This document shows positions 1-9,022 of a stretch of DNA of 64,000 nt, piece by piece (within the stretch, counting starts at the first letter, position 1; each line of letters starts with the position of its first letter). The stretch is from Candidatus Obscuribacterales bacterium (lineage in GTDB: Bacteria; Cyanobacteriota; Vampirovibrionia; Obscuribacterales; Obscuribacteraceae). Under the pieces are notes generated by a model that had not been told where the DNA came from, ran no database searches, and saw only the letters and a program-made list of their open reading frames with translations. Position numbers and translations under genes: made by a program. The DNA is taken from assembly GCA_021732025.1 (NCBI GenBank), contig JAKFVU010000077.1, positions 62,001-126,000 of the forward strand, given 5' to 3'.

Positions 1-510
1 TATTCAGAAGCTCTCAAAGTTGGCAAGAAATCTTGCGAGTTGGTCGAACAAATTCAGAATGAATCTGCCACCACAAACAGCCCGTTGATTTTGGCAGATT
101 GTTACTATGAAATTTCACGCACTCTCAACCATACTGGGCAACCTGAAGATGCCATAACCCTTTTGCATAAGGCTCTAGACTTGCGCGGTGGTGTGAGTGA
201 AGGAGCTGATAGATACAAAGCCAATATTCTTGCCGAGTTGTCGCGATCTTATTTGATGTCTGGTGAGTTTAAAGAAGCGCAGTGTGCCGCTGATTCGGCT
301 ATGGCAAATCTGGTTGTTGGTGAGCATGCAGAAGATCAGCTCACGCGTGCTCGAGTGATTTTAGCGGTGGCTGATGTATTGAAGCAAAGTCCTGAAATAA
401 CCCCTGAGGAGCGCAGCAAGGCTACTGCAATTCGTGCGGAAGCTCTGGCTATAAGAAAGAAATGGCTTAGTGCAAAAGACCCCGAGCTGCTTGATATTGG
501 TGGCGGGTAG
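1..510 (+). CDS. TPR-repeat protein, 5'-truncated by window edge
   Basis: The reading frame is open from base 1 (YSEALKVGKKSCELVEQ...), so the gene begins upstream of the window and the in-frame TTG at 40 is not a credible start. About 169 residues are visible. They form helical TPR-like pairs, for example NSPLILADCYYEISRTLNHTG followed by QPEDAITLLHKALDLRG, and another pair near KANILAELSRSYLMSGEFKEAQCAADSAM. The tail carries charged helices and ends DIGGG. TPR proteins act as protein-protein scaffolds; no enzymatic domain is visible. The SAF-domain gene starts 36 bp downstream on the same strand, so the two may be co-transcribed. The specific function is unknown. Confidence 0.75.
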   Translation, partial: YSEALKVGKKSCELVEQIQNESATTNSPLILADCYYEISRTLNHTGQPEDAITLLHKALDLRGGVSEGADRYKANILAELSRSYLMSGEFKEAQCAADSAMANLVVGEHAEDQLTRARVILAVADVLKQSPEITPEERSKATAIRAEALAIRKKWLSAKDPELLDIGGG

Positions 511-545
511 GTCTAGTGGTGTGGCTGGCTATGACAGGTGAACCT

Positions 546-1157
546 ATGCTCCTTCACGAGAAAATTTCAAGAGTTGGGAAGCTATTAATTCCTTTTGTTG
601 TTTGCATCCCATTCTTCTTTCTGTCTCAGGCTCGGGCGTTGGGAGATGAGTTAACAGAAAATACCAGCTCACAGACAACGATGCCTAGAGTCATACTCAG
701 TTCAAAGAAAACAATCTGTGCCATTTTTTGTGCTAAAGATAAGCCGAAAGGCTCGGTGATTGAGCCAGAAGATCTTACGCGTGATGAGATTTCAGTAGAA
801 AAATTTCCCCTGGATGCAATTAATAGTGAAGACATCGCCTATGGAAGAATGGTCCACATTGAGTTAGAAAAGGGCAGTCTCATAAGACTTGAAGATCTTG
901 GTATTACAGTGCTTCCTAACTGCCCAGCTCATATCCCCTGCGACAGTCATCTTCCAATTGATCTAGTTTATGCGGCGAGAAAAATTCGCAAGGGGAGTAC
1001 AGTTAGCTATGAAGACCTTGATCATCGGCTGGTTCCCCAAAATAAGATACCTGCTCACTCTCTTGTGAGCCCTTATGCTGCCGTTGACAGGATAGCAGTT
1101 CGTAATATCAAAAAAGGAAGTATTCTATACGTTTTCGACTTTGGCATTCCCTACTGA
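546..1157 (+). CDS. secreted protein with two SAF-like domains
   Basis: This 203-residue protein has a signal peptide (KLLIPFVVCIPFFFLSQARA) followed by two SAF-like modules. The first reads around KPKGSVIEPEDLTRDEI and ends KGSLIRLEDLGI; the second reads ARKIRKGSTVSYEDLDHRLV and ends KKGSILYVFDFGIPY. The motif of K-G-S/T-x-I/V followed by E-D-L is typical of SAF domains in CpaB, FlgA and sialic-acid synthase antifreeze-like folds. I chose ATG 546 over GTG 516 and ATG 531 because AGGTGA lies about 5 nt upstream and the signal peptide then begins cleanly. There is no pilus or flagellar cluster nearby, so a CpaB/FlgA role cannot be assigned. It is probably a periplasmic binding module. Four cysteines in the central part (ICAIFCAK and NCPAHIPC) could form disulfides. 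Confidence 0.7.
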   Translation: MLLHEKISRVGKLLIPFVVCIPFFFLSQARALGDELTENTSSQTTMPRVILSSKKTICAIFCAKDKPKGSVIEPEDLTRDEISVEKFPLDAINSEDIAYGRMVHIELEKGSLIRLEDLGITVLPNCPAHIPCDSHLPIDLVYAARKIRKGSTVSYEDLDHRLVPQNKIPAHSLVSPYAAVDRIAVRNIKKGSILYVFDFGIPY

Positions 1158-1208
1158 TGCTTCGAGTACACAGAGAACCCCAGAATTGAGAATGGGTTGT
1201 TTCTGGAC

Positions 1209-3065
1209 TTATTCTGGAACCTTCCTTTCGATGGCTTGGGCTCTGTCAAAGCACTTCTGAGCCTCTTGTTGCTCTTTTAATTCAAGGTGAATTTGGCCCA
1301 AATGGTTTAGGTAAATTGCAATGGCTGGGTGGTTGGCACCTAAGCGCGATTGGTCAAGAGCAAGTGATTGTTCGTGGAGTGGCTTTGCCCTTTTAAAGTC
1401 GCCCTGCAAGAAGTAGAGCCCGGCCAGGTTGTTCAAATCGCGTGCCATGTTGGGGTAGTTACTCCCCTCCAGTTTTTTCTTCATTCGCAGCACTTGCTCA
1501 AATTTCGCTGCTGCTTTGCTGAGTTCTCCTTGATTTCGACAAGCTCCTGCAAGTTCAGTGAGGTCTGCCAATACTGTTTGTTCTGCAAGTTCTGGTGTTG
1601 TGCCTCGCTGCAAATGTCCAGTTTGTAGTTCCAGTAATTGTTGGTAGTAGTTTTCTGCTTCTATAAAACGGCAGTGGCAATAGCAAAGCTCGGCAAGTTT
1701 GCGCAAGCAATTTTCAGTATCTTTGGAATTTTTGAGTTTTGCAACTTTGTCCAAGTCGCATAGGCCCTGTCTGTGCGCAACATCGAAATCTTGATACGGC
1801 ATTTCTATATGTTGTCCCGACTGTTTCCAATAAGTAAGAGTGTGGCGTGATTCTTCACCATCCTTAGCTAGAGCCAGTTCATTGAGGGCAATCGATATTA
1901 GTAGTTTTTGGCATTCTTGAATATAATTGTGCTCAAAATGTAGCGCAATTCCAAGACAGTCTTTGTCTACTTCCGTTTTTGAGTGCGGCCGATCGGACTG
2001 CCATGTCTCGAAGCGGGCAATCGCAATTTCAAGCGTAGACCTGGCCTCTGCTTTCATACCGCAAGCTTGATAGGCTCTGGCTAAATCCATCAGTTTGTAA
2101 GTATAAGATTTTGACTTGTCTCGGTGCTCTAACTGTTGCTCACGAATGTTTCTCAGGTTCCATTCGAGAACTTTCTCAGTTGCCCCGTGGTCTTTGTAGC
2201 CCTCAATTAGTCCGGAAGAAAGGCTAGTTACACCGTCATCTGACTTTGCCAACGCTGCAAATTGTTTTTTCCCTTGGTAAGAGCGGTACAGAGCAAGCAG
2301 CTGAACCTCTATTGGCTGACAGAGCGCAATCCATTGTTCCTTTGATAGAGTGTGGTCTTTGTCTATTTGTTTTACGGTGTAAAAGGCACCGAGTAAAGAG
2401 TCGCCAAATACTGGATCACGGCTTATCTCTTCTTTTGTTAGGTTGGTTAGAAGGCGTGTGGCATTTTGATATTGACCGATCGCGCAGTATGCTCTAACCA
2501 GCTGCAAACCTAAATCGGCTTTGCAAGTAAAAAGTTTGGTGTGCTCAAATTTATAGCCAAGGATAATCACATTCGCCCAGCCCACCATGGTTGCTGGTAT
2601 TGAAGTTATTTGGTGGGCGAAAGGCGAGAGTAGCAAAAATAGCAAAGAATAGGCGATTAACTCTCTGAAGAACTTGATGTAGCGCACTTGTTGTAGTGTG
2701 CGGCTAGCCAGTAAATAGATCACATACGCGACAAGAGGAAGAATAGTTTCGTATAGATTGGCGCGAATTGGCATCGACAAGTCCTGACCTTGTGGATATT
2801 GGAGAAAAAGAGCCACTTTCAGCACGCAAAAGAAAGCGGGATTGGCTGCCAATATCAAACAATTGAGTGTGACGCAGAACCATTGAGAGACACCAATGTT
2901 GCGTCCACCAGGCGGACTGCAGCTGCCACAGTAAGTGTTGAGGTAAAAGATATAGGCAAGTGCGATTAGAATGCCAGCAGGAATGGCGAATCTAAAGCAA
3001 TCCGCAAGCTTCCTAGATAGTAAAGGCTCCGGTTGGTCTCGAAACAGACCGAGTAATCGATTCAT
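1209..3065 (-). CDS. membrane-anchored TPR protein
   Basis: This is a 618-residue protein. Hydrophobic segments occupy about residues 25-45, 60-90, 108-128, 138-158 and 160-175, so the N-terminal third is a multi-pass membrane domain with a Cys-rich loop (YCGSCSPPGG). The rest is helical, with clear TPR units near the C-terminus, such as LADLTELAGACRNQGELSKA and LNNLAGLYFLQGDFKRAKPL, ending in a kinesin-light-chain-like unit (IAIYLNHLGQIHLELKEQQEA). The tail is probably a soluble interaction platform. It is the most downstream gene of the minus-strand run, after hemL with a 57-bp gap. The product is not recognised more precisely. ATG 3065 gives a reasonable start, with positive charges before the first helix. 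Confidence 0.75.
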   Translation of the reverse strand: MNRLLGLFRDQPEPLLSRKLADCFRFAIPAGILIALAYIFYLNTYCGSCSPPGGRNIGVSQWFCVTLNCLILAANPAFFCVLKVALFLQYPQGQDLSMPIRANLYETILPLVAYVIYLLASRTLQQVRYIKFFRELIAYSLLFLLLSPFAHQITSIPATMVGWANVIILGYKFEHTKLFTCKADLGLQLVRAYCAIGQYQNATRLLTNLTKEEISRDPVFGDSLLGAFYTVKQIDKDHTLSKEQWIALCQPIEVQLLALYRSYQGKKQFAALAKSDDGVTSLSSGLIEGYKDHGATEKVLEWNLRNIREQQLEHRDKSKSYTYKLMDLARAYQACGMKAEARSTLEIAIARFETWQSDRPHSKTEVDKDCLGIALHFEHNYIQECQKLLISIALNELALAKDGEESRHTLTYWKQSGQHIEMPYQDFDVAHRQGLCDLDKVAKLKNSKDTENCLRKLAELCYCHCRFIEAENYYQQLLELQTGHLQRGTTPELAEQTVLADLTELAGACRNQGELSKAAAKFEQVLRMKKKLEGSNYPNMARDLNNLAGLYFLQGDFKRAKPLHEQSLALDQSRLGANHPAIAIYLNHLGQIHLELKEQQEAQKCFDRAQAIERKVPE

Positions 3066-3122
3066 CGCGATGCCTGTAGTGCTTGCAGGTTATTCCTTTA
3101 TTTAACTTACCCTCAGGCGGCC

Positions 3123-4430
3123 CTAAAACGCTGCCTTAAACCCTTCGCTCATAATCTCTATCGTCTCTTCAATTTCTTCTACGCTGTGCACCGATGATAG
3201 ACAGGCGGCGTCCACCGCTGAAGGCGGCAAGTAGATGCCATTGTCGAGCACGAAGTGAAAGAACTTAGAGAATGTCTTGCAATCAATGTTCAGTGAATCT
3301 TGGAAGTTTAGTACTGGTTTCTCCGCGAAAACTATGGAGAACATTGAGCCTAAGCGTGGCAGTTGAATTGGCCAATTATTTTTAGCTATGACTTTACTCA
3401 GGCCGGCGAAAAGTTGGGCTGTGCGCTCTTCTAAGGCTTGGTATACGGCTGGATCTTTCAATAGTGTCAGGGTTGCTATGCCACCAGCCATAGTGACAGG
3501 ATTGCCTGAGAATGTTCCCGCCTGATAGACATCACCGTCTGGTTGCAGTCTATTCATGATTTCTTTGCTACCGCCGTAAGCGCCAATCGGCATACCGCCA
3601 CCGAGAGCTTTGCCGAAGCAAGTGATGTCAGCTTTGACGTTGTAGTAGTTTTGAGCACCACCATAGGCGACTCTAAATCCGGTCAAGACCTCGTCAATAA
3701 TCAACAACACGCCGAAGCGATCCGCTAGTGCTCGCAGACCTTCTAAGAAGCCTGGTACTGGCGTAATCACGCCCATAGAGCCAGCTACAGGCTCGACAAT
3801 GATGCCAGCCACTTTACCTTTGTGTTGGTTGAGCAAAGTTTCCACTGATTCTAAATCATTGAACTTTGCTAAAACAGTTGCTGCTTTGGCACCATCAGGA
3901 ATACCGCTTGATGATTGGTGACCGCTGCTGGCCAGAGTAGCATCGCAATGGCCGTGATAGCAGCCTTCGAACATGATAATGGTTTCTTGACCAGTGTATC
4001 CGCGTGCCAACCTAATGGCGCTCATCACTGCTTCAGTGCCAGAGTTGACGAAGCGAATTTTTTCAATTGAAGGAACGGCAGCAATAACCAGCTCGGCCAT
4101 TTCCATCTCGTAAACGTGTGGTGCACCAAACACTGGCCCTTTGGCCAGCGTTTCTTGACACTTGCTTACGACGGCATCGGGGCAGTGGCCAAGAATAGCT
4201 GGGCCCCAGGCTCCGAGATAATCGATATAGCTATTGCCATCGAGGTCATACAAGCGAGAACCCTTGGCGCGGTCGAAGAATACGGTATCACCGCCGACTT
4301 CATGAAAGGCTCTAAAAGGGCTATCAACTCCACCGGGAATGACTGCCTCTATCTTTTTGCCATAGGCAATAGATTGGGCGTAACGTTTGGCTTTGTCCAC
4401 ACTTCGGTTCAGCTGTGCGTTTGCGGCCAT
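3123..4430 (-). CDS. hemL: glutamate-1-semialdehyde 2,1-aminomutase
   Basis: This 435-residue PLP enzyme converts glutamate-1-semialdehyde to 5-aminolevulinate, the last step of the C5 route to tetrapyrroles. The family signature is strong: IPGGVDSPFRAF near the N-terminus, FVNSGTEAVMSAIRLARGYTG, the substrate region FEGCYHGHCD, the PLP-binding aspartate in LIIDEVLTGFR, and the Schiff-base lysine in CFGKALGGGMPIGAYGG near residue 275. Its length matches the family norm of about 430. It lies 32 bp downstream of the large Lys-rich secreted protein and upstream of the TPR membrane gene, so it may be co-transcribed by position, but no other haem gene is in the window. The C5 route agrees with a cyanobacteria-related lineage. 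Confidence 0.96.
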   Translation of the reverse strand: MAANAQLNRSVDKAKRYAQSIAYGKKIEAVIPGGVDSPFRAFHEVGGDTVFFDRAKGSRLYDLDGNSYIDYLGAWGPAILGHCPDAVVSKCQETLAKGPVFGAPHVYEMEMAELVIAAVPSIEKIRFVNSGTEAVMSAIRLARGYTGQETIIMFEGCYHGHCDATLASSGHQSSSGIPDGAKAATVLAKFNDLESVETLLNQHKGKVAGIIVEPVAGSMGVITPVPGFLEGLRALADRFGVLLIIDEVLTGFRVAYGGAQNYYNVKADITCFGKALGGGMPIGAYGGSKEIMNRLQPDGDVYQAGTFSGNPVTMAGGIATLTLLKDPAVYQALEERTAQLFAGLSKVIAKNNWPIQLPRLGSMFSIVFAEKPVLNFQDSLNIDCKTFSKFFHFVLDNGIYLPPSAVDAACLSSVHSVEEIEETIEIMSEGFKAAF

Positions 4431-4462
4431 TCTTGACTCCTCGATTCTGCTTTATTGTTTGC

Positions 4463-7231
4463 TTATAGCTCTAGCCAGGCTTCTACTTTCATTGGCCCTT
4501 TCTTGAGCCGCTGAACGGAGACGCTGGCTGTATTATCTGCGCCGCCACTACTCAATAGTTTGACGTCATCGCCTTTATTCAGTCTGATCAAATCAGGGCT
4601 GAGATTGACAAGTTTGACGTTTACTTTGGTCGTGGTGCCAACAACTTTAACTGTAACTTTGCCTGATGTATCTTTAGGATTATCTTTGCCTTCGCAAATT
4701 ACTTCCAATTGTGCCAGTTCAAAGCCAATCGGATTGCTGCGCATACCCTCAGTGCTAACACAAAGTGAGTGTGGGCCCGGACGCAAGTCTTTAGGCAGGG
4801 TCACTTTCAATTGAACTGGCGAGGCCGCTGCAATTGTGCACTCGGTCATGCCGTCGATAATGACACGATTGTTCATAGCAACGCCATCGAAGTTGTGGCC
4901 GTCTATGACTAGGTTAGAGCGACGACTAACAAGGTGGCTGGCCTTATCTACTTTAGGTGCTTGAGGGCTGCTTGGAGTGGCTAGAGGTTGCAACACTTCT
5001 ACTACTGCTGGCATTTCATAAGGTCTAGAGAGCAAGGCAATATTGAGTGAGCGGCCCGGAGTTTCATCTTCTGGAATCATGTATTGAGCTTGACCATTTT
5101 GGTCAGTCGAAAGCGTGACACCATTGAAGCTCAGTTCTACGTTACTTTCTGGATTGCGTTGATCATCGACAAAAGCAACTGTTACTGGTTGTCCAGCCAG
5201 TGCTCTATCGGGCATGAGCATGGTGAAATTCTTCGGTTGCTTCAGGGCCGGCAGATCTAGGCCGGTGATGCGCTCCATTGACTGGGCTGCACCAGCGTAG
5301 GCCATCTCGTTGCCTTGCGTGCTTGCGCTTGGGTCGACTTTTGCCAGCGGACGTGTGCTCTTGCCTGCTGTGGTTTTGAGGTTTGTATTGCTGGTTGTGA
5401 TGGCAATCGGATAAGAAGCTGCGGTGGCTGTAGTAGCAGTGGCAGTCACATATGTCGGTTCAACCGTTTTCGTTTTTACTGCTATTTTTTCAGGAGCTTT
5501 CTCTGTCGAGACCGTTTTCTCAACTATTTTTTGTTCAGCTTTTACTTCAGATTTAGTAGCAGTTAATTCTGCTTTTTCACCGTCTTCTGCTGCTGCTGAT
5601 TTGGAGCTTGCGGTCTGAGCCGGCTTTTCTTCAGTTTTTTCTACAACTTTCTCGACAACTTTTTCTTCGGTTTTCGATTTTTCAGCTTTGCTAACAGTCT
5701 TGGTCTCTTCGCTATCCTCATCTTCTTCAGCTATTTTTTGTTTGTCTTTTTTTGCGGTAGCTTCTTTTTTGTCGACCTGGGTCTTTTCGCGCTCAGACTT
5801 TTCTCTCTCTGCGTCAATCATCTGCTGGCTTGGATCCATCGCTGCTAATTGCTGAGCAATCAAGCGGCGGCGATCGTCTTGCAAAACGATTAGTTCGTAG
5901 TAGTGACGGTATCTATGGGTTAGTAGCGGTGGCAGAGCTACTATTGATTTTTTTTTTTGATCAGCGCTGCTTTGAGTTTCGCTGTCGCTTTTGCGCTCGG
6001 CTGGTTGTTCGCCTTCAGCTACTGGTTTGGGAATGCAATCGGCTTCTACCAAGATGGTGCCGAGCTTGCCAATCCAGAAATTGACATTGTTTTGACTTTG
6101 AATGTCAAAGCCTGTTTCAACTGGCGAACGAGCATTGATTACGACAATGAATTCGCCTATATCTTTGCCATCTGAGGCTTTGCGGTCGTGGCAATCTCCT
6201 GCCACAGTGACGGTAACGAGGCCATCTATACGCTTAGCCCAAACAGTAGACAGTGAGCCTTTGAATTTATCGTTGACTTCCACTTCTCCAGAAGACCACG
6301 ACTCTGCCGTTAGTCTTGTGCGTGCTTTGCCTTCTTGTTCTTTGGCTAAAATTCTGTTGAATGCTAATTTGGGATCACTTAGTGCTTTGTCTACCAGAGT
6401 GGCTGCTAGAGAAACAATCATGCGTTCATTGCTGTCTTCGATTTTGCTGATTGCATCAGAATCTTTGAGTGAACGATTGAGATCTTTGAGCACACTAATT
6501 AGTGCTGTATCAGGCTCGAATACTAACGACTTTTCGGGGCTCTCTTCTTTTTTCTCGTTGCCTTTTGCAGTGCTGGCGGTGGGTGCCGCTGGTGTGGCAA
6601 CTGGTGCGACTACTGCAGCTGGTGTGGCTACTGAGGTGGCAGCTTTGGCAGTGTCTTCTTTAGCACGGCCAAAGAAGCCGCGTTTGGCAGCTGCTTTCTT
6701 TTTGTCGTCTTTGTTATCTTCTTTTGCTTCAGCTTTTTTGTCTTTGCCTTTATCGTCTTTTGACTTTTCAGCTTTGGTTTTTTCGTCTTTAGATTTGTCG
6801 TCTTTAGACTTGTCGGATTTGTTCTTTTCCTCCTTGCCTTTTTCTTCTTTGGCCTTATCTTCTTTGACGCTGGCTTTACTTTCTTTTGCTTTCGACTTCT
6901 TGTCTTCTGCTTTTTTATCGCTAGATTTTTTGTCGTCTGACTTTTTGTCTTTGTCGTTCTTTTCGGAAACTTCAGAGTCAGAATCACTTTCGTCTTCAGA
7001 TGATCTTGGTGCTTTTACTTCGTCGGCACCTTTCGCGGCTATCAATATCCCGCCGGCAGCATTGAAATTCTTGGTCGCTACAACCATTGGTTGAGCCCAG
7101 GCTGGAGTAGACGAGGCAATTATTGAGGAGGGTAGAAGAGCGAAACTAAAACTAACAGCTGTTAGTAAGCAATGTAGCTTGATAACGGCGTTCTGTTTTA
7201 AGCGGCTGACCGGAGAATTCTCCAAACTCAT
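4463..7231 (-). CDS. large secreted protein with Lys/Asp/Ser low-complexity region and IPT-like C-terminal domains
   Basis: This 922-residue protein is exported: its N-terminus has a hydrophobic stretch (LHCLLTAVSFSFALLPSSIIAS) ending at PAWAQP. Residues about 75-185 are almost wholly K, D, E, S and A in short imperfect repeats such as KDDKSKDEKTKAEKSKDD. A compact domain follows at about 235-400, then a second charged KE-rich stretch at 465-590. The last 300 residues are beta-rich: VTVAFVDDQRNPESNVELSFNG looks like a bacterial Ig-like module, and LVIDGHNFDGVAMNNRVIIDG followed by LPKDLRPGPHSLCV resembles an IPT/TIG domain. It precedes hemL by 32 bp and follows the M23 lipoprotein gene by 12 bp. 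A cell-surface or periplasmic structural role is likely, but no function can be named. Confidence 0.7.
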   Translation of the reverse strand: MSLENSPVSRLKQNAVIKLHCLLTAVSFSFALLPSSIIASSTPAWAQPMVVATKNFNAAGGILIAAKGADEVKAPRSSEDESDSDSEVSEKNDKDKKSDDKKSSDKKAEDKKSKAKESKASVKEDKAKEEKGKEEKNKSDKSKDDKSKDEKTKAEKSKDDKGKDKKAEAKEDNKDDKKKAAAKRGFFGRAKEDTAKAATSVATPAAVVAPVATPAAPTASTAKGNEKKEESPEKSLVFEPDTALISVLKDLNRSLKDSDAISKIEDSNERMIVSLAATLVDKALSDPKLAFNRILAKEQEGKARTRLTAESWSSGEVEVNDKFKGSLSTVWAKRIDGLVTVTVAGDCHDRKASDGKDIGEFIVVINARSPVETGFDIQSQNNVNFWIGKLGTILVEADCIPKPVAEGEQPAERKSDSETQSSADQKKKSIVALPPLLTHRYRHYYELIVLQDDRRRLIAQQLAAMDPSQQMIDAEREKSEREKTQVDKKEATAKKDKQKIAEEDEDSEETKTVSKAEKSKTEEKVVEKVVEKTEEKPAQTASSKSAAAEDGEKAELTATKSEVKAEQKIVEKTVSTEKAPEKIAVKTKTVEPTYVTATATTATAASYPIAITTSNTNLKTTAGKSTRPLAKVDPSASTQGNEMAYAGAAQSMERITGLDLPALKQPKNFTMLMPDRALAGQPVTVAFVDDQRNPESNVELSFNGVTLSTDQNGQAQYMIPEDETPGRSLNIALLSRPYEMPAVVEVLQPLATPSSPQAPKVDKASHLVSRRSNLVIDGHNFDGVAMNNRVIIDGMTECTIAAASPVQLKVTLPKDLRPGPHSLCVSTEGMRSNPIGFELAQLEVICEGKDNPKDTSGKVTVKVVGTTTKVNVKLVNLSPDLIRLNKGDDVKLLSSGGADNTASVSVQRLKKGPMKVEAWLEL

Positions 7232-7243
7232 TTACTTCTTTTC

Positions 7244-9007
7244 CTATTTGTGCGGTGAGCTTTCAAAGATGTCTTCAAAGATACCTACTGTTTCGGCTGG
7301 AGTGAGGCCGTAGCCTAAGTATTTTCCATCGAGCCAGATTTCAAAGTGCAAGTGCGGATACTTGGTTCTACCTGGTAGATTTTGTCCTGTTCCGGATACG
7401 CCCACAAAGCCTATCAGGTCGCCGGGCTTTACGCTCTGCCCAAGTTTGATTTTCGGATTGATTTTATTCAAGTGCGCATATCTAGTGATCATATTGTCAC
7501 CGTGATCAATCCATACTTGGCAACCGCGAAATAGGTCTTCGTTCTTGTCTGAGGTACGGTGTTCGTTGACGCAGTCTCTCATGACGCGGTTGAACGTGCC
7601 TTTGTTCATATCGACGAAGTTGGCATCGGCTCTCACAATTTTGCCTGCACCAGCTGCGATTACAGGGGTGTTGATGGCGATATGAGTGCGGTCGTTAAAG
7701 AGGTCTAGGCCTTCGTGTACACCATAGCGGTAAAGTCTGCGAGCGCCTGGGTAAACTCCTGCATGCTTGGGCAACTTCATGCCTTTGATAGGGGCTGAGA
7801 GCTTCAAAAGTCTTGGATCATTTTCTTTTGCTTCTCTTTTTTCACCGGCACTTGTTGGCTGCGCCAGGCTGCGATAAGCCAATGAGTTGTTGTCTATGAT
7901 CCAGAATCCATCTGCTACGGGCAGAAGGCCACGAAGATTAGAGTTGGGCGGGAAGTTAAAGGCTTTTGTGGTGCCCATGTCTTTTTGCACGGCTAACACA
8001 CGGTTGTTCTGCCTCTCAACAACGTATAGAGGAATTGCCTTATTCTCTAAGCTAATCATGCGCGATGGTCTAATTGTGCCGAAACCGGCGCTTGATTTGA
8101 TGGGCAGTTTTGCTTGATGGACCTTTTGAGACCCGGGCGAGAGTGACTCAATAGTTGTAATTTGTCCGAACTGCTTGAGCAAGTAGAAACGCTTGTCAAA
8201 ACTAATCGAGATACATTCGGCTACTGAAGCGTCGCCTGGCTTTAGACGCCAAGGCATTACTTCCGGGAAGGTCCGTTCGAAAACAGGATTAACATTATTC
8301 CCGTTTGCCTTTATTGTTGGCGGCAAACGCAATCTCCAGATTTGATTGCGTTCAGGGTCCAGTAGGTTGAGTATATTGTTTTGCTCACTCAAGCAAAGGT
8401 CGATAAACTCAGGGTCTGGAGAGCCAGAAATGGGAACGTTAACGCGCAAAACCGACCAATTCTTTTTGGCTAAATCAAACTCAAAAATGTCGCCGGATTT
8501 GTCAAGCACAATAATCGAATTGCGAGTTGGTGAGTAAATCAGATTGGCGAATTCGTGCACTGGAATTGAGAGTGAGGACGGTGCACTGATTTTCTGAGCG
8601 GCGATAAAGCCACCGATACTAGGATCGGGTAGGACGGCTTTTGATAAATAAAGACAATCACCACCGAGAAAAGCCAGGCTGTCTGCGCCTGTGCGCACGA
8701 GATTCATGGGGGCAAATGGTTGGCCATCGTCAGTGAGAAGGCCAACTTTAGTTGGTTCTGGTTTTAGGGCTTTTATTTTTGCATCAAGGGCGTCAGCAGC
8801 TGACAAAGGTGCATCAGACGGTTTGGACTGCTGGCCCGACATGGCCGGCGCTGAGTGTTTGGACGGCCTGGCCCCTGACAGATTAGTGGCGGTCTTAAGC
8901 TGGGCTTCGCCACTGCAGGCAACAGTGCAACTAGTCGCTAATAGCAAAGTCAAAGTGCACCAAATATGATGCCTTGGCTTAAAGACTATTAGTTTTTTGA
9001 TGCCCAT
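7244..9007 (-). CDS. M23 (LytM-type) metallopeptidase lipoprotein with beta-propeller-like N-terminal region
   Basis: This 587-residue protein has a lipoprotein-type signal (HIWCTLTLLLATSCTVACSG), with a plausible lipobox at TVAC or ATSC. Residues about 100-380 look like repeated beta blades (LYLSKAVLPDP, IIVLDKSGDIFEFDL, FDKRFYLLKQFGQIT), suggesting a propeller. The C-terminal domain is M23: the first zinc motif HxxxD is in GVHEGLDLF, the second HxH in YPHLHFEIW, and YAHLNKINPKIKLGQSVKPGDLIGFVGVSGTG is the standard core. Both zinc motifs are intact, so it is probably active or able to bind peptidoglycan crosslinks. About 45 residues with two cysteines (MRDCVNE, RGCQVWID) are inserted between the usual motifs. 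It is the middle gene of three tightly spaced exported-protein genes and probably acts in envelope peptidoglycan remodelling. Confidence 0.85.
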   Translation of the reverse strand: MGIKKLIVFKPRHHIWCTLTLLLATSCTVACSGEAQLKTATNLSGARPSKHSAPAMSGQQSKPSDAPLSAADALDAKIKALKPEPTKVGLLTDDGQPFAPMNLVRTGADSLAFLGGDCLYLSKAVLPDPSIGGFIAAQKISAPSSLSIPVHEFANLIYSPTRNSIIVLDKSGDIFEFDLAKKNWSVLRVNVPISGSPDPEFIDLCLSEQNNILNLLDPERNQIWRLRLPPTIKANGNNVNPVFERTFPEVMPWRLKPGDASVAECISISFDKRFYLLKQFGQITTIESLSPGSQKVHQAKLPIKSSAGFGTIRPSRMISLENKAIPLYVVERQNNRVLAVQKDMGTTKAFNFPPNSNLRGLLPVADGFWIIDNNSLAYRSLAQPTSAGEKREAKENDPRLLKLSAPIKGMKLPKHAGVYPGARRLYRYGVHEGLDLFNDRTHIAINTPVIAAGAGKIVRADANFVDMNKGTFNRVMRDCVNEHRTSDKNEDLFRGCQVWIDHGDNMITRYAHLNKINPKIKLGQSVKPGDLIGFVGVSGTGQNLPGRTKYPHLHFEIWLDGKYLGYGLTPAETVGIFEDIFESSPHK

Positions 9008-9022
9008 AAATTTACCAAAAAG

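Noticed and set aside
6102..7094. 330-residue plus-strand open frame rich in Ser and Leu, antisense to the Lys-rich secreted protein
   Set aside because: It is the complement of AAR/GAY/TCT-rich codons, which avoids stops by composition. It has no ribosome site, no domain, and lies fully inside a gene with a signal peptide and folded domains.
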